From Tribonema minus (taxonomy: Eukaryota; Sar; Xanthophyceae; Tribonematales; Tribonemataceae), in contig JAFCMP010000038.1 of assembly GCA_017506865.1 (NCBI GenBank), positions 2,501 through 66,500 of the forward strand: a stretch of 64,000 bases of DNA, in the 5' to 3' direction. Below the pieces are notes generated by a model that worked only from the letters and a program-made list of their open reading frames with translations, was not told the origin of the DNA and ran no database searches. The translations under genes and the position numbers were made by a program. Positions 35,701-48,900 of this stretch are shown here, one piece after another (position 1 is the first letter of the stretch; the number at the start of each line of letters is the position of its first letter).

Positions 35701-38700
35701 ACTGACCTGCAATGCCACAGTTGGAACTTGTCACACACACACTCTCATGCACATCTATACAAATAATAACACAAGCGACACAGAGGTAAGGTGCATGCAT
35801 GATGAGTCAGGAGGACCATCGGTGGAAGGACGCTGCCAGCATCCCTAACCCTAAGGTTTCCAGGCACCAATGATGATAGCCTCAATTTCTGCAGCAACTT
35901 CACTTATGGTGGCAACTTCGGACTCAAAGACCACCAAGAGACCGCATTGGATGCACTGATCTGCAGCATCCAAAAGTGTCAAAGCAGCCAGGCTTAGCGT
36001 CAGGGTTAGGGTTAGGGGTACGCATCGCATTGACCAGGGTTAGGCACCACAGTGTTGCATATGGGCAAGTGATGACTCCAAAGGTGCGAGCACAGTTGGG
36101 TGTAGGCTTGTGGCTCCTTACCTCATAGTTGGCCACGGTGCACATGAAGCTCACCACCAGGCGGCGACGGCGGCGCAGCTGCAGCAACAGGTCAGAACAC
36201 AAACACAAGGCGCAAACTGTGAGGAGCTGCACTGTTATGTCATATACATTTGATAAATGCCTGTGATGACTGCAGCAACAGGTCAGAACACAAACACAAG
36301 GCGCAAACTGTGAGGAGCTGCACTGTCATGTCATATACATTGGATAAATGTCTGTGATGAACGCACACCAAGCGCGATCAAGGGCCATGAATGTGTGTCG
36401 CTATATACTACTTCAAAGAAAGATGTGTTGTGGCCTGAACGATGCAGCATGATGATGCATTGCAACATGTCGCAGCACGTGTTGCATGAATGAGAAAACA
36501 TGACATCGTTACCATGGGCAGCCTTCACAAGCATAATATAAGATGCTGGTACGCATGACTTTTACGGGGTTTTTAATGCACTCCTGCACCAAGTCCCTGG
36601 CCTTACCAGGAGTCTTATACTTCTGTGCTACATTGGCACCTTTCCGACGCACACCAACAAGGCTGCTGGCATGAAATGCAAGATTAGGAGTCAGCCTTTG
36701 CACACTGGATGCCTGACAGAAGCAAAGCCTGGCTCCAGTGGCCAATCAACGTCCAAGCCACATCTGACTCCATATCCACCTAGCTCTGCTACAATAGTAC
36801 ACCTTTCCTTGGGTCGCTGAAAAAGCTGAGGCAACGCCACCTGCGTATGCTGTACTTTCCATTCTGTTGCAGGCGCTACAGTTCGCTCCAAACCAATAGG
36901 TGCATGTTATTAGTAGCACTGGGCGCCTGCCTCATTGCAGACAGAGCCGCTGCGCCAATGCAGCGGTTCCCTAGAACCCGGATCCCTAGACCATTAAGTA
37001 GTTGTGACTTCAACTTCACGTCCATGTCACTCAAACCAGACGATGCTACGGCCATTCTGCCAGCGCGCATTCCTCCCACTGACTCAATTGGCTGTACTGC
37101 TACTTTGAGGTTGTACATGTGCACATGTGCTCCCTGAGAACGTTTCCACATGTATTCTCAAGTGAAGCTGATTCTTGAGGCGTTACCTCAGTGTGGCCAC
37201 TGCGCCAGTCCACGTGCTTCCAGCCCAGGCCTGCATCCTCCTCGTGCAGGCACACTGCCTTCTCAATGGTCTCACTGCCGCCAAAGAAGTCCCCAATGTT
37301 GGCATCGAAGTAGTGGATGTACCCCTTGCAGTCACATCCGCTGCAGCACACCAAGCACATTCAGTCACAATACATGTTCGTGTTGGTTAGATTCAACATC
37401 AACACTAGGAACATGCTGAGTGCAAGTGTGAGCCCTGGGCATGTCAAGTGCATGACATGCGCGTGTTGTTGCATTGAATCATAGCAGATGGCCATCGCCA
37501 TGCCTGCTGCGGCAAGGCTCCAAAGTGTTCACCTTTGAAGTGATCAGCTGAGGCCATGGCAGTGGTCTGACAGTATGCGTGTAACTTGGTGCTCAACCTA
37601 GATAAGTCGCTTGGCAATGTAGCCACCCAAGCATTGATGCTGCAGTTGAAAGATGAGAGTCAGCTTTAACAGCATTGCTATTTCAACTTTTCCTGCTGTC
37701 ACCATGCGCAACCCACAGCCTTTTCAAGGTGCAGCTCTGAGTATAGTGCAAGGTTCTCACTTGACCAGCGAGTGCGCGTTCTTGCCAAGTCCATCCTCTC
37801 CCGCATCAAATGCATTCTTCATGTAGTGGGGTGACTGGCACCAGCAGCAACAGCAGCGGCAGTAGCAGCGGCAGCAGCAGCAGCAGCAGTAGCAGCAGCA
37901 CAATCGTTGTCAAACTTCAACTTCAAGCTCCTACTTCAAGGCCTGCCATGCAGGACCAAAGCCAATGACCACGGGCGAGTGCGTGTGCAAAGAATCCGCA
38001 GGACTTTGTCATTGCGATGATTGGGGGCGCTTAGTCACAAGGGCTGCTCATATCACAAAAGTGAGAACCCGATCTCAGCTATGCGGGCGCTGTTGCTTGT
38101 GTTCCAGAGTCCTACTGATAGGTGCTATGCCTGCGCCAGCTGCGTCGCCATCACCTCTGGCTTGCATGCCGTGCAGAAACCTCCCTGAGGGTTACCCCAA
38201 ACTCCAAGTCTGAAGGGTGCGCTCAAGCTCTACCCTGCCAGAGGAACATCCTGACTTCACCATGGCTGACTTCGAGCGGCAACTTTGCAACTCAATCACG
38301 AGCGGGAAAGGGCAGGGTCAAAGCCAGCAAAAGACCGCCTTAGAATTACGGTAGGGCTAACCTTGGGGTCACCATAGGGCACCACCATCTCGGCAAAGCT
38401 CAGGCGGTAAGCCACAGGCCTCACAGCACCACCCTGTAGGTACAATCATGGGACAGAGCGCAAAGAGGTTGATATGCGTTCTTTGTTGTGCCATGGACAT
38501 ATTCATTACACCTGCTGATAAGTACGACTCAGCCGTCATAATCTGGTGCATCAGTGGCCTCTGAGCATCATGCAGCAGGAACAACGCCTGAAAGGTTTGC
38601 AGGTGACTCATGATATGAAGCTTTGTGGACTTCGAAGTCACAGTTGCTGTTCAGATTAAGGCAATGTTAAATGAACATTACCAGTTCTTCACCCACTTGA

Positions 38701-41700
38701 AAGACACGTTGTAGTCACAACATAGTCTAGTAGACTGCTGCAAAGTGACCACAAGAAGGGGACTGCATTCAAATGTGTAGTTGCGACATGCATGCAATGC
38801 CGACAATGCTGTTACATCCAGCTTAATCACGTTGTTCTGAAGGAGCCAATGCAAAGCTCGTGGGCCAGATCATTGGCTGTTTGTTTTCACAGCACCGCAA
38901 TGCCCATGTTCGACAAAATGACAATGCCCATTCACAGCAGCAATCTCTCACTTCATGCACTTGATGCACCTGACCACATGTATTTCAGGCAATTTCACGC
39001 AGAGGTGCCAGCGTGCAGAAAGGTGTGTCTTGAACTCAATCTTGAAGTGATGATGAGCAACTGCGCCAATTTCGCTAACTGGTATCTTGCTGACTGACCT
39101 TCATGGGGTCCTTGAAGGAGACGCAGTGAAGTACCAGGCCCTCTGTCGTGAGACATACAGCGATAAACATGGAGCAAACAATGTGATCAGAGCCAGCTAC
39201 TGCAACGGCGCACTAGCTGCAGATCAGCGCAGTGCAAGGTGCAGACAATGCTATGGTCTGTACAGCCCCCCCTTCAAGCATACTGTACTGCGTTGTTCTG
39301 AAGGGGCCTGTGAACACAGAACGTACATGAACCGTGGTGCGAGTGACATGCACATGACACATGCACACATTCTCTCAGCAGCACAGGACCATGCACGCAG
39401 TACTGAGCAAACGATGTGATGTCAGCTCGCTCTATCCTTGTGAAATTTTGCTGTTTAGCTGCCTTAAAACATCACACAAGGCAAGCGTGAACTTGAGGAT
39501 ACAGAATGGGACGGTAGCACGCCACAGCTACTGCACTGCCACTCCTACATGACACACACAAACTGAGCTTGACAAATAAAATGGTAAAGCAGCAGCGTGT
39601 GCCCGGCATGTGGTGGTGACACGTTCTCTAACTGCAGAGTTGCTTGAAGCAAGAGCTGTGCCAACAAGTAACACGTGTCTTCCATTCTGCCAGTTTGGTG
39701 GTGAGGTACTGCAAAACAATCATCACTCACCCCTGGGGCTGAAGCCCACCCTGAACTGCCAGTTCTGCCACTTGACCTGGTAACCGTTGACTTCAAAGGT
39801 GGGCCCCTCAGGTTGCGTGATCTCAATGGGCTTCAGGGAGGGGCGCATGTCCTTCGCTGGTGTGTAGTTGTGGTGGGGGTCACGTGCTGGTATGGGCCGC
39901 ATCTTCACATCCTTGAACGAGATCACCTGTGCACACGCATGAGTCATATACATACTTTAAAGTATCATATGTAGGTCATGCAGCAACTTTGACTGCAAGA
40001 CGTTCATAGCATATCTGTCTAGTTCCGTGTGCGTACATGTCAATGTGGCTGGCAGTAGCTGGCCAGGCTTTACATGCACTTCTCTACCCAAGCTTTGCAC
40101 ATGCTTCAACTGCAAGTTGAAGTATAGTACAAGGGCACGGTACACCACTCCATCCTCTTATCCCGCTGTAAGGAAGTGAAACGTTGACTTGGCTCAGTGC
40201 TGGAGCACATGGCAGTTACATGCTCATTGCTGTTTGCACGTTGCTGTTTGAACGTTGACTTGGCTTAGTGCTGGAGCACATGGCAGTTACATGCTCATTG
40301 CCGTTTGCACGCCTGACGATTACAGCAGTTACACTTGCCGGTAGACAGACTACAATACATTCACTTCTAGCAGCACACGACTGGCGTCGGTCTTCTGTTA
40401 CTTTTATCACGTTGATATCCATCTCTGCCAGTGTGGAGCAAAAGGGTAGTGAGCAGCAGCTCTCTACATTGCAGTACACGGCTTGCGTGGTGTAGTGGTA
40501 GCGCTGTGCATGGACTGCAGCAAAACTGTACTTCAACAGTTGTGTGTACTTGGGAAGTACCACTTGACGCTGGCAGCCTGTATGCGAGCCCGGCATGAAG
40601 CGTTGCAGTCTGACGTACTCTGATATCAAACGGACTGATATCAAACTCATGATGCACTTAGTTGCACTTGAACTACTTCAACACCCAGACCTCGCTTTCC
40701 ACCATTACCCTACTGACCATATAGCAGGCTGTAAGCACAGTCCATGTGTGCCTTAGAGCCAACTGCATGACTGCAGTAGAAGCAATACATACTTCTTGCA
40801 CATTTCATAACTCGATATTCCTTGAGAATACGTCATACAGTAAACTGCAAATAACACGCAAGCCACGCACCTTCTCAAGTTGCACGTCAATCCTCATGTC
40901 AATCCCCTCCACAGGCCTGGCATAGAGGTTGTCATCTCCTGGCTCTCGCACATAGATGCAGGGCCACACCAGGCGACGCGATGGGTTGTCCTCGGGCCCA
41001 AACCACCCAGGGCACCTGCCATTGCGTGTGAGCAGTCAGTTTGTGGTGATGAGCTTCACGCTGATATGTTTCTACATGTAGTGGGCTGGAACGTAATGTG
41101 GTTGGCTCAGTTGGCTCCTGCTATCGCACACATAAGCTTTGTAGCATGTATCTGAGGCAGACAGCATGCGTCTGACACGCACACCGTTGGTTCACATAAG
41201 TGGGGAGTATCTGCTGCAGTGCGCTGCAAAAGTAGTGCAAGGCAACAAGTCAATGCATGCAGTGAAGAAACTTCTTGTATGTTGCTGTGTGCACTCATGC
41301 ATGGCCTCATCACAGGTGACGGCATCGGGGCTTTTCAGGCTTTAAGCCTTGCTTAGACCGCATACCGGTCTTTGCGTTTGTTGCATTAGCGTCAAACATG
41401 TCACAGCATCCTCGAGGGCCCATGCCTTGCGGTGACTACTGGAATGGCCAGGTGCAACTTCATGTGATGAAAAACTTGCCATCTCAGCAGTTGGGTATTC
41501 TGTGCATTTCCCGTCAACGAATGCAGACGTACACACATTGCATATGGCACCTTGCCTTGCGCCTGCAACTGAAAGTCGCTGGCATCAGGTGGCCTGATTC
41601 CTATCCTGCAACGGAAGACTACATGGGAGCCCAAACAGTTTCGTCACATTCCGCTTGCACGTGCACAGTCTCGGATCAGACAACGTTGCAGAGGAATTGT

Positions 41701-44700
41701 CGCTAAATCTCAGAAGGTGTAGCATAGTGGGCAATGCCAGCCTTTCACTCCCATTCATCTATGTGGTCTTGAACGTACGACGCACATGACGTCACACCAC
41801 TCTCACTCGGGTTTGTCACAATGGCGATAGAAGTCTACCATGTCATAGTGCTAGGGATCCAAACCATCAACCATAGCGCCAGTTCTGCTGTGTACAAGAG
41901 TGCACGTATGTTGGTTGAAGCAGCACACCCAATGCCCGGTGAACACCCCATCAGGAGACCCCATTAGCTGAGTTACTGTGACTGTTGTTGGGCAAATGAT
42001 GATGCAGGTGATGCAGTATGATACCACGGAATACCACGGTTATTGGTGGAAGGCATTGGCGATTAACTACACCTTGTCACCTACAGCTCTACGAACTTTT
42101 GATTCGTTTGCATATATGGTAATGATCGAGCATGCTCACCAGGCGTCAATGCAGATGTGCTCTGGGTCCACACCGCGCCGCTTGCAGGCCTCCTGGAAAG
42201 GCGGGTATGCCTTCACTATGGCCTCCACCAGCTCGTACTCATAGCCGTCCACGCTGGGCTGCACGTCTGCACTCATGTTGAACATGAAGTTGAAGTTACA
42301 CATTCCACTATGTAGCCCCTAGCATGTCATCACAAGGTACCTACGAGTGAATGGGTTAGTCATTGGCACAACATGAGTTTATGTTCACATGCAGAACAAT
42401 TGTTCAGGTAGTTGCGCTGCTGGCATATTGATCAACGCACTGCTAGTGTGCAAGGGCAGCGATTGAAATGGGTTACGGTTAGTATGTATGGTTCAATCCC
42501 TGCCCTGTCAGGCAAGTCGTGACCCTGCGTGCATAGGTGCAGTGAAGTCGCGGCAGGTGCAAGGAGCTAATGGAGCCTTACACAGCGTCGCTGCACTTTG
42601 AATGCACAACTTTGTTGCAGGCTCATTGTACAATTGCTGTCAATATCGCAAGATTTGCAGTCCAGGAATATTGGAGCGCGCTGACTTGCGATCACAACGA
42701 GGACTGTGTGTTTGACGAAGGTAGTACTTGTCCCATACAGGCAAGCAAACTCACGACCTCTAGTTATATCATGCTTCTAGACTATGATATCACCATGATG
42801 CTCACCACGGCAATGGCCACCTGCAAATGTCCTGCTTCAGAAGGTCTTTGAAGTATCAAACAAGCTGTACTGCCAGCATGAATTTCATATTTGCACACAG
42901 CTGGCTGCCTGCACAAGGGTTAGGTTTGTTAGCATACCGACCCACATGGCGCAGAGCGACTTGTGACAAGACAAGACCGTTGCTAACTTTGGTGCCACCA
43001 TCAGCCATCCCTGGCAGCCTCATCAACCATGTACATACTCTCTATGCCATGACACGTACTGTTCGCCGGCATACATTTATGTAAGTACATGAAGGCTCTT
43101 TGTCCATAATGCTGCAGGGTTGCTGGCACATCCATGCTTCTGCAATAAGTGTTGAACATCAGAAACGACCTGAAATTTTCTTGCATGTAGTCTATGTGTT
43201 GCTTGTTTACATGGACATGCATTGAAGTAGGCATGCATGCGCTTTAGGTACTTGAGCACACTTCGTAGCATCACGTGCGCACGATGCTGTGCACTTGCCA
43301 TTGCTGTTACAACAGCCATAGAATCACAGTCAAGGCTCCTATGCACGAGCTCGACAATGACCACGTTCCAAATCATATGGACTCACCGTGTATGATGTCA
43401 TGGGACAGCACAGACCCCCTGGCACCCCCCGCCCCCAGCGACACCTTGCTCACAGACGTGTGGTTCTTTGCCTTGTCCCAGCACACCACCTTGGCACAGC
43501 GCCCCATTTTCCCCTCATTGACACTGAAAGAGCCCCAGCGCCCTAGGCATGCAGGGCACACCTTGGAGGAACCGGGGTGGTTGCGGCGACCGGTGCCGGG
43601 GGGCTGCGGGGGGAGGCTAGGGCCGCTGAAGCGTGACAGCACGTTATCCTGAGCAGCAGAAACAGGGGGAGGGGGGGGGGGGGGAGGGTGTAGACTGTCA
43701 ATCAGTGCTTGGCAATCTCGGCAATCTCACTCATGTCTACTCCTCATCAAAACCACACCAGTGCCAACGGTTTTAAATGATTCAAAGGGGAGATGAACGG
43801 CAAGCCTACAAGTAGCTGCACATACAGCATCTGAGTCGTGGCTAACCGTACCTCTAACACTAGGCAGGTGCGGCTTTTGCTGCTAGTACACAACAGTATA
43901 CTACACAGCCCTGCGTGTGCAGAAAAAACACGTACACATCGCTGGCAACGAAAACCGTTAGAGTGTGACTACAGTGGCGCCAGCCGAGCACTTGCAAGTG
44001 GCAGCCACGTACAGAGCCAAAATGTTTGCAGCAGCAATGCGCAAGAGGGCACTATGCTAGATGAAATTCAATAGATGGTTAGTGGCAATGAAAGAGGTGA
44101 CTGCGCCATGGCCCTTTGCTGCTCTCCCAAGGCCTGGCTCATGCTCTCAACATTGCATCCAGTGCATGGCACATAAGACAGGGCACAAAGCGCAACTCAC
44201 ATGTGCTGGAATCAACTGAATCCCTTCGATAAATTCAGCATGATGAGTACATCTCCTCACGTGACATTGCTGCTGTGTCGCAGTCGCGATGCATCTTTCT
44301 TATGTCATGCGTTTGCTTGCTCTAGAGCCGGTCGCGCATTCTCAATGCCATAAAAGGCGTGATTCATGGTTCCAGCAACGAACCCCACAGCGCGAAATGC
44401 ATGTGGCAGTGCAGGATATACTTTTGTGGCAGGTGCATCTGCGCACCTTGTCATTCTCCCAGAGAGAGACGCTGATGAACCTGCAAGTTACAAGCAGAAG
44501 GGACCAGAGGACCATCAGCGTTTTGAAGCTCATGGCAGCGTCAATGGATGCTTCAAGTTCACTGGCAGCAAGACTGGCATTCTAGCGCACACATGGTCTG
44601 GTCCGCACAGCCTGGTGCTGGGTCATAAGTGAACTTGCGAACTTATCGCCGAAACTTGCGCAAAAAGATACAGCTGTAACAGGTGTAGAGGCTCATAGTG

Positions 44701-45003
44701 CGCAGGAGGATGTTCGGTGAGTCATGCACTTTTTCACCAGTTTCATTGGACTCATTCGAGCAAGCGATCCTACTGAATCTTTTGGATCCATATGCTTTAC
44801 CTGAGATTGGCGCTGCTGCCGTTTTGGGCGCTGATGAACTGCTTGAGGTTGTCACTGGCCTTGCGAACCTCTGCTGCCGTGAGAGGATTGAACAGCAGCG
44901 CTGCGTTCGGGCAAGTGCAAGCGAACGCTCGGGCAAGAGCAGCGTCGCTCTCGTCAGGCGTTAAAGGCACAGGGGCTGGCGCCATGCCGGAAGCCGCGAT
45001 CAT
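32742..45003 (-). CDS. Copper amine oxidase (primary-amine oxidase), 15 exons
   Basis: Exons: 44801-45003, 44447-44480, 43387-43648, 42140-42266, 40871-41015, 39731-39926, 39099-39142, 38362-38433, 37761-37834, 37187-37340, 36122-36178, 35376-35542, 34609-34742, 33500-33836 and 32742-32874. All joins keep frame and give 712 residues, normal for the family. It oxidises primary amines to aldehydes with H2O2 and NH3, using copper and a self-made topaquinone. The cofactor Tyr is Y455 (TVANYE|Y, at a splice junction), the base is D371 (NAFDAGEDG), and the copper ligands are H505 and H507 (PVHQHF) and H666 (GVHHVPR). Other blocks: [54 protein letters not shown]. No signal peptide is seen. The last exon either ends at 32742 or splices on at a possible GAG|GTGGGT. 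The start at 45003 is the first ATG in an open upstream frame. Confidence 0.95.
36179..36360. repeat. 91-bp tandem duplication at an amine oxidase splice acceptor
   Basis: Units 36179-36269 and 36270-36360 are nearly identical (three or four differences). On the minus strand each ends in CTGTTGCTGCAG. The copy nearer the exon is the acceptor of exon 11; the other would be a spare acceptor 91 bases upstream. Confidence 0.85.
37841..37901. repeat. CAG/CTG triplet tract beside an acceptor
   Basis: CAGCAG-type repeats interrupted by GGCAGTAG lie in intron 8 of the amine oxidase. On the coding strand they form a CTG-rich run ending four bases before the CCAG acceptor at 37836-37835. The tract therefore occupies the usual pyrimidine-tract place. 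Confidence 0.8.
40181..40314. repeat. Tandem duplication, period 71, in an amine oxidase intron
   Basis: Units at 40181-40243 and 40252-40314 share ACGTTGACTTGGCTYAGTGC, then TGGAGCACATGGCAGTTACA and TGCTCATTGC. A simple intronic duplication. Confidence 0.8.
43671..43684. repeat. Poly-G/poly-C tract near an acceptor
   Basis: Fourteen G on the + strand (C on the coding strand), flanked by further G runs, about 21 bases upstream of the exon 3 acceptor of the amine oxidase. It likely acts as the pyrimidine tract and is slippage-prone. Confidence 0.8.
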
Positions 45004-45900
45004 GGTGCTTTCCCTCCGATGCTCCTGCTGACCCAGGCTAGCAGAGGTATCTGTAGCCAACGCCAATGCCGTTCTTCCCTCGAAAGCTTCCGCAGCTCGA
45101 GCTCTCAAATGTCTGCAAGCTTCAGCTCAGCGGGTTTGGAGATCCGTTTCAGCGCCGGTTTGGAACACGGGCCCTAATCGGGCCGTTTAGGTATGTAGGT
45201 TGACACCTCATGTGCACGTGTGTTCAACATATACCTCCACGCACACACAAAGCACACAGACACCCGGACCTAAGCAGTGTTTCAAAGTCATGAATTCATT
45301 GGGCTTCCCTCTGCCTCCCAATCATGTGCTGGCTATACCAGTAGCCCTATCCCGACGTGCTGCAAGGCACATCTGCAGCGCTCCACTTCACACACCACGC
45401 TGGATGCTGCCTCCCCCCCCTCTCTGTCCAGTGCCAATGTCAAATTGGACTGAGAATTCCGCCGATCTGTTGCTGCAACAACCATCCCAAATGCCCAAAA
45501 CGAACCAACCAGTGCCCCCCCCCCCCCCCACACACACCCCTTGACAACCCCCAAACATGTACTCCTCGCCTCCCCGCTCCCTAGCACCCCCAGCATGACT
45601 GCAGTGCACTGAGCAAGTGCATGTGCACGCGTTGCCGCAACGACTGCTGCCTAAACAGTGTTGCCGCGCCACCGCTGCACTGCAGAGTGTGGGGTGCTTC
45701 CTCCCGGCCCGGCGCCTCCCTTCCCTTCTGCAGCGCCAAGTGATGCCGCCGCAACACCAGACTACTGTTGCCGCAGCAGATGCTGGGTGTTGAGCACCGC
45801 CACAGCTGAGTATAGCAGTGTGGCCACCGCTGATGGTGAGTGCTGGTGGCGGCTGTACTGTACTCGCACTTGGCTGTACTGTGCTGTACTGTACTCGCAA
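45004..45900. other. Spacer between amine oxidase start and profilin end
   Basis: The amine oxidase promoter and profilin 3' region. The frame upstream of the ATG at 45003 stays open to about 45108 without another ATG. A run of 15 C (45515-45529) followed by CA repeats is present. No further gene is supported. Confidence 0.5.
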
Positions 45901-48900
45901 TCACCACCCGCTCTGGCGCAGGTAGTCTGCCAGCGCCTCCACCGTTGCGTTGCAGTGAACCTGCGTGTGCGCAGAGGAGGGCGTAGATACATACACATGC
46001 GGGCTGAATCATACAGTATCTTACATTGAGGGCAGCTGAAGGTCATAATTCCTTGACTGACTATGCACATTGCACATGTCGGTCCACCAGTGTCAAAATA
46101 TGCAAACACAAAGGCTGCAGTCTATATGTCACTTGTCATCAGTGCAATTCAAAAGTACTCCAGTGAGCTCTTTGTAGTGCCAGAAAAATGCTGCACCAAA
46201 TTGCCAACAACACTCGGCGACAACATACTTCGAAGACACTAAGGAGGTTACACTTGTTTGCCTATTTGCAAGAACTTATCACGGGTCCATTAGCATGCAT
46301 ACACTCATAATGGTGATAAGATTGTACTTTAGTTATATTCCACTTGTGGCTGTGGAAATGCCAAAATACGATTGTACATGTGCACTCACAAAGGACGACC
46401 ATGTATGCAGGACTAGCGCGCCAGGCATGATGGTATGCGCATGCACCTGACATCTGTTCATGGGTGCATCATGGTTATCAACCTTCAGCCTACAGCACAG
46501 GAGTATATGATACTTCGAAGTATGAGAAAAGCGTCATATGCCCCATGCAATATGTGCCAGCTCTCAGGTCAGCTGATGTCGTATCGTACCATCCCTATGT
46601 ATATCTGCACAGAGGGCCTATTGGCCATCTTGGTCCATCAGCTAGCATTCCAGCATTCGCTATGCATCATCTCACCACTGGCTACTACAAGTGAGAGCTC
46701 ATCGTGAACGCTGTGAAAGTCAACAATATCAGCGCTCATGATCGAAGCGCATGTACACACTTCGAAGTAAGTTGAGCGCCTATGCATGTGCATGTATTGA
46801 TGTGTGTACTTTTTATTAATTCTCGCTCAGGGCGCGAAAAAGCCCAGATGATTGGCATCTAGCTGTAAGGAATCTACATGTCGTGTACTTCTGTGTGTGT
46901 ATGTATGTATGTATGTACGTCTGTATGTATACGTATGTATGTATGGTATGTATGTAGGCAAGTGCCTACAAGCGCATGTACATACTTCGAAAAAAGTTGA
47001 CCTTCTATGTATGGTGGAAGGCACTTGCGGCTAACCACTCCTTGTCACCTAGAGCTCTACGATCGTTTGATTCGTTTTCATGTAGTTGTGTGCCTACAAA
47101 CGCATACTACATACCTGCATGGTCTGCGCCTCATTCCCCGCGCCCTTGTAGATGCCCACAATAACCAGCGCATTGGTGGCGGCCACACACGCCCCGCCTG
47201 TGGAACACTTGAGGTATAGAAGAGGCCCCTCTGCCTGTTTCAGCAGCTGATACTTGACCTGGTTCATGCGGATCCCAAACTTGGGCATTTTTGTGCCCCC
47301 TGATGTGAAGAAAGCTGCAGTGAATACAGCAAGACAACATTGGCACGGCAATGCGAGTGTTCAGCATTGCCTGGTTTGGATGGCATTGCACACACGCCAG
47401 CATGACCATATCATGTGCTTGTAGCGCCCTGCCGGATTCAAAAACAGGTTGTGTAATGCACAACTGCGGCAAACAAGAACACCACTCTCTGCCTCGTGAC
47501 GCCCTTACATATTGGCACATTTGTTGGCCTTGCACTGCTGTGCCGGAGCCGTTTGCTCTACTGAACCAGGACTAACCCAAGTCAGCTAACCAGGAAGTAC
47601 GTCTCGCAGGTGCTCAGACAGGAGAGGGCGACTGCCACTTGAAAAAGCGCTGAGCAGTGGCCGATGATGGTCATGCACATACACGGTGACGACAGTGATC
47701 GCGCGGTGCAGCAACACACAACAACACACTGTGTACACACCACTTTGGTGTTGCCGCACAAAGCAATGGGTGAAAGTCCCCTGTGTTCACATGGCTGCAC
47801 ACACGCACTCCGTATACATAGACGCACTTGTTACATCGCAATCATTCTAACAGACGTGCTGTCGGGTGTGGTTGCATAGAGACATGACTCACCAAGCATC
47901 TCCGAGACCTCATCAATTGTCTCCACCCCCTCCGTCCCATCCTCCTTAGTCACATTCGCTTGGTAAGAGGGGTAAAGCTGCAGCATGTGCACACAGGCGG
48001 AAGTGCAGATGGACACGATGCATGACGCATGACGAACAAAATCATGTAGTGCCAAACATCAGCTTATGTATGTTGACATATGTTCTCTATGCGATGCGTA
48101 TGCGTGCGCTGCGTCCTATATGCAGCCAGCAAGTTGACGCCGATTGTGGCATAAATATTCTGACGGCACGAAGATATTCTGTGCAAGCAGCACAATGCCT
48201 GTGATAGCTATCATCATTATATGTAGCGAGTTTCTTCAATTTGCCATTGGCAAAGCTGATTGGCATGCCAAGACACACACGCACAGGCAAACATGCTCTG
48301 ATCCATTTGCAGATCCCTGGTGTTGAAGTCGTTGCTGCTGAGTACGCAGCTGCGTATGCACGCTTGCACGCAAATTGAGCGTCCTTAACATGTGTCATTT
48401 ACGTTAGTCATGGCTAAGATAGTCGCGTTCAGCACAGTTGAGCATACCTGCCAGGCATTGACATCAAGGTAGGGCAGGCACGTGAGGTAGTCTATCTGAT
48501 ATGGTGTGATATGCTGTGATACTCTCATCCAGAACAAGGTATGAATAGCAGTAGTGGCGCCCGTAGCAGCTGCACGCAGAGCGCACAGGCTACTTGTCAA
48601 CTACCACGCTCCATAAACCCAGCTTGGTAGCAGCGCTATCTCAGCTGCTGGCCGTCACACATCAAACAATGGCCTGGCAGAAATTAGTGACATTGGAGGT
48701 GTATAGGCTGCCTCTCACGTTAAAAGCTTCTTCAGCCACAGTATGCAAACCAATGTCAGCACCGCTCCTGGCAGTTACTGCCGAAAATCAAAATTGCGAA
48801 TGCCAGTGGCGACCATAAGTCTACAGGATGATCGTAGCTGACTCAAAAGTTCATCTGTCAAGCTATGGCCTTAGACACCGATTAACGAGACAGATGGTCT

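Noticed and set aside
40488-40590. tRNA-like start (GCGTGGTGTAGTGGTAGCGC)
   Set aside because: The A-box-like part is good, but no B-box, matching acceptor stem or anticodon arm follows. At most a decayed tRNA-derived piece.
48445-48600. Candidate extra profilin exon (LPYLDVNAWQ then a GT donor)
   Set aside because: Profilin reads through in frame from 48932 to 47977 without it, and the peptide fits no profilin block.
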